A stretch of 64,000 nt of DNA, from positions 4,469,001 through 4,533,000 of the forward strand of contig OX291553.1 in assembly GCA_946406115.1 (NCBI GenBank). Direction: 5' to 3'. Positions 55,690 to 64,000 of this stretch are shown piece by piece. The notes below the pieces were generated by a model that searched no databases, was not told the DNA's origin, and was given only the letters and a program-made list of their open reading frames with translations. The DNA comes from Apoda limacodes. Lineage: Eukaryota; Arthropoda; Insecta; Lepidoptera; Limacodidae. Position 1 is the stretch's first letter. Each line of letters opens with the position of its first letter. A program made the position numbers and the translations under genes.

Positions 55690-56700
55690 ACAAACTAGCG
55701 GCCCGTCCCGGCTTCGCACAGGTAGCCTTGAAAAAAGCCGCGCGGCATGGTATCTCGCAAGGCTAACTTGGGGCAACGTCCTTCCCCCACATGACTGCCT
55801 GCCGGCCTTGCATATGTATACATTAAAAGAATTAGTGAAACCAAATTTTATCTCAATGGTAAGACCTTATCACGTTACGTGCAGAAAGAGCTTCCACAGT
55901 TTGTCTCAACAACACAAAAATGCTTGGTTTCCGTTTTGTTTAACTACATAAGGATAACAAATATGTGTTTGTTGAAATTCATATTAATATTAAACAACTA
56001 AAAATACTAAACAAAGTCAAGAAGTTATAAAATTAAAATTAAATTAAAAAACTAATAATTAACTAAAATAAAAACTACAAATAAAAAACCTGTTCCAAGT
56101 TGACCTGATGGGGCATTGTACCTAAAAGGCTGGCAGTATTTCCTCGTTGAATTACAATTGAAATTCTTTGAGCGAAATAATTTCCAGTAATTATAATATA
56201 AATAAATATTAATATTATAAATACGAAAGTAACTCTGTCTGTGTGCCTGTCTTTTACCTCTTCATGCTTAAGCCGCTGTACTGATCAAGATGAAATTTGA
56301 CGTGGAGATAGTTCGAGGCCCGTAAAAGGACATGGTATCTCGTAGAGCTAACTTGACCCGCCGTCCTAGCACTGCGATATCTCCTAAGATATTCATTGAA
56401 ATCGAATGATGTAAAGGGCAATTTTGTTTTAAATTAAATACTTAAAAACTTTAATCGTTTACGCAGCACGCGCAGCGGAAGCTCTCAAAACGAAAAAAAC
56501 CCGATTTCGAAACATTCTTCATAGGTGCTCCGCTCCTATTGGTCTTAGCGTAATGATATATAGCCTTTAGCCTTTCTTTGATAAATGGGCTATCCAACAC
56601 TAAAAGAATTTTCAAATCGGACCAGTAGTTCCTGAGATAAGCGCGTTTAAGCAAACAAACAAACAAACTCTACAGCTTAATAATATTAGTATAGAGTTGA
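55690..56700. repeat. Lep1/Helitron-like repeat region
   Basis: Starts with 'ctagcggcccgtcccggctt', has 'aaatacgaaagtaactctgt' at 56219 and ends with runs of aaac and 'ttaataatattagtatagag'. These are the two ends typical of a widespread lepidopteran non-autonomous Helitron-like family. A module at 55815-55990 recurs at 57510-57710, so the interior is composite. Confidence 0.5.
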
Positions 56701-57300
56701 GTTCGAGTCTTTTTATATATTTTAAAGACAGTTAAGGAGCAGACTAACGAGCTGTTAGATTGTATTATAAACAGCGCACGAGCCAAGTGAAGCGTGCCTC
56801 GGCAGCGGCCGGCTAGTGCCGGAATCAAATCGCATCTACATTAAATTTTTAAGGGGAATTTCAAGTCCGAATTTCAGAATTTTTAAAGCTCAAAAATTTT
56901 CAGTACTTATAAACAAACGTTTCTGAAGAGTCAGGAAGTGATTCTGAGGAAAAACGGCGATCCGATAATACTTAAACACTACCCAAATATATTTCTGAAG
57001 GCCTAAGACCAACGACACAAATTGTGTTAATTTCTTTTCATAATATAGTATGGCAGTTTCAATAAGCATCTTTTTGTAAAATTTTATCAGATTTGATGGA
57101 AAGAGGGAATAAGGTTGTGACATACGGACGGACGGACGGATATGACAAAATTATAAGGTTTGCAGACTTTCATTTGGTTGCGGTACCATTAAAGGCTAAA
57201 TAAAGAAAGAGGGAAACAGAAGAGGCGGAACGGTTTTAAGTCTAATCATATTAGCAAAGTACATTTTAATAATTATCCTTATAAGAAACCTGGGCAAGTT
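56700..57300. repeat. Dispersed repeat with a (CGGA)n run
   Basis: Contains an acggacggacggacgga run at 57125-57140 and 'ggccggctagtgccggaatc' near 56810, in the style of moth repeats. A 77-codon minus frame (56890-57123) is probably part of it. No known protein. Confidence 0.3.
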
Positions 57301-57504
57301 CGAATTAGGTTTGTATGTGCTTATTAAGTAAGCACTGAAATGAAGCCTTTAAATTTATGTTGTGTAACTTGACCGTACATTTCAAGTTAAAAATGAAATC
57401 TAATTACAAAAGGAAAAACGTAACATCTAAGGACTTGTTAAGTGAAACAGAACCCGTTCTAATTAAACCTGCATATTCATGTGGATCCCGTGTTTTTCAG
57501 TTTT

Positions 57505-57885
57505 CGTGAAATGCATACATTAAAAGAATTCGTAAAACCCACTTTTATCTCAATGGTAAAACCTTAGTATTATACGTTACGTGCAGAAAAAGCTTTCATA
57601 AGCACACAGTTTGTCTTAACATTTTCATATAAATGTACCAATCTTTAAATGCTTGGTTTCCATTTTGTTTAAATACATAAAAGGATAACAAATATTTGTT
57701 TTTTGAAATCCATATAAATATTATAAACGCGAAAGTAACTATGTCTGTCTTTTATCTCTTCATGCTTAAACCGTTGTACCGATTAAGATGAAATTTGGCA
57801 TGGAGATAGTTTGAGTCCCGGAAAGGGACATAGGCTACTTGAAAACGTCAAGTGTGAGTCGGTTTTCTTTATGTTATTGCGAAGT
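57505..57885. repeat. Second copy of the 55.8-kb module plus Lep1-like segment
   Basis: 'gcatacattaaaagaatt', 'tatctcaatggtaa', 'cgttacgtgcagaaa' and 'atgcttggtttcc' occur in the same order at 55810-55985 and 57508-57665. In both places a Lep1-like 'aagtaactctgtctgt' type block follows. Confidence 0.6.
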
Positions 57886-57994
57886 TGCCGTAGAAATCCT
57901 ACCCCGATTACCGAATTTAAGGTTAGTAGAACCGCGAGCAAAAGCTAGTATGACATTAACTAAGAAATTAATGTTTAAAATACCATTTTGTTTA

Positions 57995-58090
57995 TGGAGC
58001 AAGCGTATCCCTGGTGTTACAAGCGTCCATAGGCCACGGTGACCGCTTACGGCGGGCCGTGTGCTTGTTTGCTACCATAGTGGCATTTAT
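57995..58090 (+). mobile_element. LINE 3'-end fragment
   Basis: 'cctggtgttacaagcgtcca' followed by 'taggccacggtgaccgctta' is the extreme 3' end of the WNELP LINE family seen at 44400 and 50110. Confidence 0.6.
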
Positions 58091-58595
58091 TAGAAGATAA
58101 ATACAAAAAACAAATACAAAAATCTTTATTTAGTACTGGGAACATTAATTTGTAACAAAAAATTGTAGCACGATAATGCTTACAGTAGTTTAAGAATCTG
58201 TGTTGTAAACATTAACGCCCACCTCAGAACAGAGGCGTCAGCGTCACAATCTTAATTTAGTAGAATAGGTACATAAGTAGGTAAAACAAACAAATAATAC
58301 AATAATATAAGAAATTAAACTTAATTTTACGTGGTGTATATGAATGCGTTAGTGTATGTGGTGTGTGTTTGTATGGTGTATATTTATAAATTGAGTAAAT
58401 TTTCTGTTTCAGTGTACGTGAGAGTTTTAAGCCAGTTTCCCATAGTAATTTTGCAATCTCGAAGTGTTCTAGGAAAAATATCTAAAATTTTATTAACATT
58501 GTTGTACAATGCTAAAGCAAAATAATAGTAATGTCGTTTGGATACATCTTACCTGCTAAATTCTATTTTAGAAACCAAAATAAATATAATAAATA
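58091..58595. other. No gene recognised
   Basis: AT-rich non-coding sequence. The GC-poor frames are not supported. Confidence 0.4.
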
Positions 58596-58599
58596 TTTT

Positions 58600-58830
58600 T
58601 TGTACATTATACACAGCGCTGTCTGGCCCCAATGTAAGCAAAGCTTGTGTTATGGGTACTGGACAACGGATACAAATACCTAAATATTACTTTTTTTTTG
58701 TAAATACATACGAATCATATATAAATACAGCCTGACTGAAGACAAACACAAATGTTTATATTATGACATAAATGTTTGTCCAAGGCGGGAATCGAACCCT
58801 CACCCTCTGCACAGCAGCTGGTCACACTAT
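58600..58830 (-). repeat. tRNA-derived SINE-like element
   Basis: Same family as 12020-12205 but better preserved: 'acagcgctgtctggcccc', 'aagcaaagcttgtgttatgg', 'ggacaacggata' and 'gggaatcgaaccctcaccct' (58778-58797). The last is the reverse complement of a tRNA-like B box, giving minus orientation. Confidence 0.65.
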
Positions 58831-60400
58831 TGTTACGATCCGAGGGAGTCAAGAATGAAAAGATGATATAATTATAAGGCTGTGGCATACTCACTAAGGT
58901 ATAAAAACCTTCACACACATAATTGTGTAAATTGAAAAGGGTAACTGACAAGGTCACTCAACTCAACGTTCTGTGAAACTAATTACGATTTATTGTAATT
59001 GTATTCGATTAATTAATTCGAGTAATGTTATTTTACTCAAAAACGCCATGAAAAGTTTGAATTACATTCGAAAAATCGATGGATTAAAAAGAAATAAAAG
59101 CAGGAACGCGGGAACTCATAAGTTTTTTAAATTTCATTCTGTAATTTGATTTTCTTTTCATAATTGGCCAAATATGAGTAACATAACATTTAACATAAAA
59201 TATTCTTCGACATTTTTATTTTTTCTTTTCGGTCAGTCTGTTTTCTTTTCCCTGCGTTTTTTAGTAAAGCTCTAAAAAAGTCTTCTTATCCAGTAAAAGC
59301 TTAGTTTGGCGGCCTCGTCAGTAATGTACTATTTATTACAGATATAAAAAAATTACGATTTTTTTTTTTTAATTTTTTTTTAAACACTCACAGTCGCTTA
59401 TACATATATATATATATACTTTTCTTTTGGAAATTAAAGCTATACATTTTTGTTTTGCGTTATTGAATATTACTGGTTAAATATAAAAGGATTTTTTATG
59501 ATAGCTCATAAGTAAACGTCATATTTAAGGAGATAATTGCAATATTCTTTAACGCGCCGTACAAATTTTTTTACGATCACCGTGTTAATGACGTCACTAA
59601 CCTTGTAATTTAAGTGAAGCGAATATGTTTAAATAGTTATCGGAGAAAATTTTACTGAAGTTTCTTATTTACAGTGACCTTCGATAATTACGTACGTATA
59701 AAAATAGAGGCAAATTACCTATTCAGTAATTTACGCCGGATATATTATCTGTAATTGGATTAAAAAAATGTGCCGGATATCGATACTACCAGTTAAAAAC
59801 TTCTGACTTAAAAAAAACAATAATATCGATTGAACTAGTGAACTTAGTATACCTCACCAATTAATCCTCATTTCTCTTTTCTACTCCATCATCATACCCT
59901 GATCACTATCTATCTATAACCTATCCATTAAAGCCATTCTAATGAGCTCAAACATGGTACCTCTGCTGTAAGCTGTTAAGGGATTGGGTATCCTGCAGAT
60001 TTCAGATGATGGTGCAAGGTCAGGTCAAGGTTACTATGTTTTCGCAATATCATTAAAGTAACAGGGTACTTAATTTTGAATCGATCGGACTTGCAGAAGT
60101 TGCTCATTGGTGAAGAATCAACTATAAAAGTGTTGATGATCTTCAAATAACTAAACAGATATTTTAGAATTATAACTAGATGGTATAAATAGACACGTCA
60201 ACCTTACAACACCCTGGTGTCTCAACCGCTGTCCACAGGCCACAGGCTGTGCCCAGCCACACAACTATCAAAGTTTTCAAGCTTTTTATAAGGCCTTTGA
60301 CTTCAGGGTCGACGGTTTTGTCTTGACTGTAAACGTTTTGCGTCGTCTGTTAGTTTACTTTTAAATAATTACAATAAAAATAAAATATCAGAAGAGTAAC
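58831..60400. other. No gene recognised
   Basis: AT-rich with poly-T runs (59358-59382) and a short (TA)n at 59404-59418. No frame or repeat is supported. Confidence 0.4.
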
Positions 60401-60410
60401 TAATAAAGAC

Positions 60411-60450
60411 ACACACACACACACACACATACACGCACACACAAAAACAC
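60411..60450. repeat. CA-rich microsatellite
   Basis: About nine CA units, then imperfect CA-rich sequence. Confidence 0.85.
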
Positions 60451-61181
60451 ACAAACATCACAATTTGACAGTCTTCCTCTGCTCATAATCTAGATACTTA
60501 TTTAATAGCCAAGAATTACTGATGTATCCGACTGCGTGGGGATTTACTACTAATTCTACCCATCCAAAAACCCTTGACCTAGATCCGGTTATGAGCTTAA
60601 GTGATATCCGCGGATAATTACTACTTTAATCGATTGTTATGTGTATTCAGATATACAATGTAAATAAATAGTGACTAGTTATTTTTATTCGTCAGTGTTC
60701 ATCGGTTCCTTTGGTTTAACCTTTTTGTATTGGTAAAAACAGACTCACTTTTTGTATGAAAAACGGTATTTCATAAACTAGTATTCACATTGAGGCATAA
60801 AATAGCTTCATGGAACAAAAATTATAGAGCATTGTATTTTCATATTTCATATTTATTTATTTGCATAAAACATAGTACAGTAAGGTCTTACAGATATTAT
60901 TTGTTACAATTCATGTTTTACTGAAACTAACAGCATGCAAACACACAATAAGAAAATAATAAAACCTATACCCCAATCAATTTCAACAATAAAAATGATA
61001 ATTAGTGTTCTACAGTTTAAATGTCATATTAATTTGGATAGCACTCAATATTATTTAATGACATTTCGATATATATTAAATCTATAATTTTAATCTATAT
61101 TTATTTATAATTTTACTCCGTGATGTCAATCTTTTTTAAATTTATATATTCATTTATGGAATAAAAATATTTTTTAATTTG

Positions 61182-63044
61182 CTAATTCCTTAATTTTATT
61201 TTAAAAATGTTTATTGGTAGTTCTGTAAAGTTACCAGGTAATTTATTAAATATGGTTATTGACATAGAATAACTATTTTTTAGAAATGCTGTCCTAGAAC
61301 ATTGAGATACCTTAAGCTTGTTTGGATACCTTGTATAGAAGGGACAATTATCAATTTTCTTTTTAAATAAGTGTAAACACAAATTTCAAGAATGTACAGG
61401 CTAGGCAGACTCAATATTTTTAATTTAACAAATAGTGAATTACATGAGTACAAAGTCCCCCCCCCCACACTACATATAGCTCTAATACATTTATTTTGTA
61501 ATATGAAAACCCTATTTATTTCTGAGGAGTTTCCCCATTGGATGAAGCCATAGCGCAATGCAGAGGCAACGTATCCATGGTATGAAGTTTCGGCCGTTTT
61601 TTGATCTACTGTTAATTTTAATCTACGCAAACGATTAGCTTAGTGGTGACCTTATTTACATAAGCTTTTCAATTTCAATTACTATCAATATTTATTACTA
61701 GGAAATTTGCAAATGTCACTACTTTAATAGTTTTATGTTCATGAGTTATATTTAATTTAATTTGTTTATTCTTTTTGTTTAAAAATTGTACATATTTTGT
61801 TTTGTCCATATTTAAAGATAAATTATTTTGTGTCATCCAATTAGATATATCAGTAATTGTATTATTTATGTCGCTTTCATACTTATTTATATCAGCGCTC
61901 TTAACTATTGTGGATACGTCATCGGCAAACAGGATACATTTGTGTTGTGTAGCTTTAGGGAGATCACTGATATATATCAAGAATAAAAGTGGTCCAAGTA
62001 CGCTACCCTTAACGTTGAACTATATTTTAAAATTTCTGTTGAATTTTTTAAGCAGTAATCTCAACACGCTGTTTAATTTTTTCTTATCAAGATAAGATTT
62101 TATCCAGTCATATGCAGGACCTCGTATTCCATATATTTCACATTTTTGTAACAACTTATTTTGAAAACGCAATCAAATGCTTTCGACATATCGAAAAATA
62201 TAGCAGTTACGGGTGTTGGGTATCCATATAATTAGCTATTTTTTTCACTAGTAAAACATGCCAACGTTGTGGACTTGTGTTTTTGGAATCCGAATTGATT
62301 CTGTTTTATTACGTTAAATTTCGTAAAGAACGACATTATACGTTTATGTAAAACTTTTTCAAAGATCTTTGAGATAATTGAAACGAGATATATTAGCCGA
62401 TAATCGTTTATATTCTTTTTGTCACCTTTTTTAAACAGAGGTTGAGCAATCGATATTTTTAAAACTGATGGAACTTTACCCTGTACCATAGATAAATTAA
62501 TTAGATAATTTAAAATACATGCTAATTCCGGTATACATGATTTTAGTATTTTTGTCTCTATCTTGTCATAACCTACAGCTCTCGTATTTTTTATAATTTT
62601 TATAACTTTAACAATTTCATTTTCAGTACAACGAAAAAGATATATACTGGAATTCAATCGTTCCAATGTTGTAATAACTTGCTGTTGCATTTTTGTGTGG
62701 TTTATTTGGTGTTTCATGTTAACAAAATTATCATTAAACGATTCTGCAATTTTATTAGGATCAGTGATATATTCGTTTTGCAGTTTTAAATTGTGTATCA
62801 CTAGCTGATTATAGTCTCCAAAATGTTCTTGATTTTTTATTATATTCCATGTTGCCCTACATTTGTTTGTGGCACTCTGTATATAATTACGATTTTGGCG
62901 TTTTTGCGAAAATTGTATACAGTTTCTCAGCACCTTAAAATATTTTTTGTATTTATTTTTAGAAATTTCATTTTTATGTTTATAGTCAACAAAGCGTAAT
63001 TTTTTTTTGTAATACACGATTTTTTTAATCCCTTTGTCAGCCAT
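61182..63044 (-). pseudogene. LINE reverse transcriptase, broken
   Basis: The 270-codon frame (62232-63044) has a Lys-rich linker. It is followed by A-V-G-Y-D-K-I-E-T-K-I-L, L-F-K-K-G-D-K-K-N-I-N-D-Y-R, S-K-I-F-E-K and Q-F-G-F-Q-K-H-K-S-T. The frame then shifts through a degenerate KAFD and PQG part. A 101-codon frame (61675-61980) holds I-S-D-L-P and F-A-D-D (61918-61929), the catalytic motif, intact. C-terminal frames follow. All major RT blocks are recognisable, but not in one frame. Confidence 0.85.
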
Positions 63045-63952
63045 TAATGTTGATTATTTGATTTATTTTGATTTCGGATTCTTATTTCCGGAAAACATAA
63101 TTTGTAGAACAAACATAAGTGCCCATGAAACAGGTTAAATGCTGTCTCAAAGTCATGTGTTTCATAAATGTCAGCCCATGTTAAACTACGCAGGCAATTT
63201 TTAAATTTATTAATGTTATCTAAGCTAACGTCTCTCCGTATGTAATACCACTCTTTAATTGGGGTATAATTTTTTTCAACAGGTAATTTTAATATTTGAG
63301 GTGTGTCGTGACCCGACAGACCCAAGTGCTGCACTTCAGCTATGGCATTAACACTTGTACTTATAAATAGATCTAAACAAGCTGTTTTTCTTGTTGCTTT
63401 TTCCACGTGAATTTTAATATTGTTACTGTACATTATGTCCTTAAATTCCTGTGAGATTTTTGTAGATTTTAATAAGTCAATATTAAAATCTCCAGTAAGA
63501 ATCACTTGTTTACGAGTATTTATATTTTTTAGTACTTGGTGAATTAACTGTTATAAATTTTTTAAAAAAGCTTTTGCATCTGAATTTGATATTCTATAAA
63601 TGCATATAAGAATACACTCATACTGATGAATGTTGACGTCACAGCATTCAAATGTCAATTCTTTTGCTAAATTTTGATATATTGTAACTTAAAGAGTTCA
63701 ATACCTTAAAATACATACACCTCCACGCTTTTGGTTAAACCTACAGAATGTTGTTAGTAATTTATATCCTTTTAATTGTATATTTTTTATATTATCAGCT
63801 TTTTCAAACGTTTCGGACAAACATACAAAATCAACAGATGTTCCCTTCACCTGAAGTTCATGAATTGTTATTTCCAAAATGTCCTTTTTACTAAAAAAGC
63901 CCGCTATATTTTGGTGAAACAAAGTAATTGATTTAGTCTCGAACAAAAGCAC
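63044..63952 (-). pseudogene. LINE endonuclease domain, broken
   Basis: The 63698-63952 frame has the start motif F-H-Q-N-I-A-G and V-D-F-V-C-L-S-E-T-F of an AP-like endonuclease. The 63044-63505 frame has T-G-D-F-N-I-D-L-L and L-S-G-H-D-T-P-Q (normally S-D-H). About 190 bp between them are out of frame. The order and motifs match the RT that follows at 63044. Confidence 0.82.
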
Positions 63953-64000
63953 TTTTATTTGGATTATTCTGACTTTCTAGTAAATAGTTAAGTAGTAGTC

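Larger units (their letters stand above)
60840..64000 (-). mobile_element. Jockey/CR1-like LINE, nearly full length, minus strand
   Basis: On the minus strand, from right to left, it has an endonuclease, an RT, a thumb and C-terminal segment (61280-61630, 61182-61382) and a 3' untranslated tail to about 60840. The thumb contains W-G-N-S-S-E-I-N-R-V-F-I-L-Q-N-K-C-I-R-A, closely related to the relic at 8.2 kb. The left border is inferred from the end of the tail-like sequence. The element probably starts just inside or beyond the right edge. The frame changes at least four times. Confidence 0.85.

Noticed and set aside
58769..58800. Possible tRNA gene from the B-box-like sequence
   Set aside because: No cloverleaf or A box in the right place; a second copy at 12.0-12.2 kb and fragments elsewhere show it is a SINE.

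Overview
The window is AT-rich animal nuclear DNA. It has spliced exons, short introns, several non-LTR retrotransposon relics, a BEL/Pao LTR element, tRNA-derived SINE-like repeats and long dinucleotide runs. The repeat types (Lep1-like 'cgaaagtaactctgtctgtc' repeats, WNELP-type LINE tails, SINEs with a GGTTCGA box B, RTE, Jockey/CR1 and BEL) point to a lepidopteran insect. That assignment is inferred from recognised repeat styles, not from a database match.

The main gene is a plus-strand peritrophin-type chitin-binding gene whose visible exons run from 12651 to 45170. Exon 1 carries most of a signal peptide and the start of the first CBM14 (chitin-binding type 2) domain. Its initiator codon lies in an exon I could not find. 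Exon 2 (13403-13741) closes domain 1, carries a Ser/Thr/Glu linker and opens domain 2. Then comes an array of paralogous exons, all entering and leaving in phase 0: 20703, 21664, 27431, 37769, 40729, 43048 and a divergent, frameshifted one at 44880. Each exon holds the last two cysteines of one domain, an acidic linker and the first four cysteines of the next, so any exon can be joined to any other in frame. The flanking intron sequence was duplicated with the exons, so 16.4-44.3 kb is a segmental array of exon units. The exon closing the last domain is not visible.

Transposons have broken up this array. A 6.2-kb BEL/Pao element (27816-34011, perfect 5-bp target duplication) sits in the intron after the 27431 exon. 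A broken LINE (22.3-25.4 kb), itself interrupted by a SINE-like insertion, follows the tandem exon pair. A 3.7-kb block (about 16752-20428) interrupts the first unit and carries several coding-like segments on the minus strand, including a C-terminal one followed by AATAAA. This may be an unrecognised nested gene.

Outside the array I see no confidently recognisable host gene. The left part (1-12.6 kb) holds LINE relics, a Ty1/copia RNase H remnant, palindromic MITE-like elements and dispersed repeats. The right part (45.2-64 kb) holds an RTE relic, LINE 3' tails, two minisatellites (55-bp and 36-bp units), a hAT-type MITE with 8-bp target duplications, Lep1-like repeats and a large minus-strand Jockey/CR1-like LINE at the right edge. 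A possible two-exon minus-strand coding stretch with a 60-bp intron lies at 51.9-52.1 kb.
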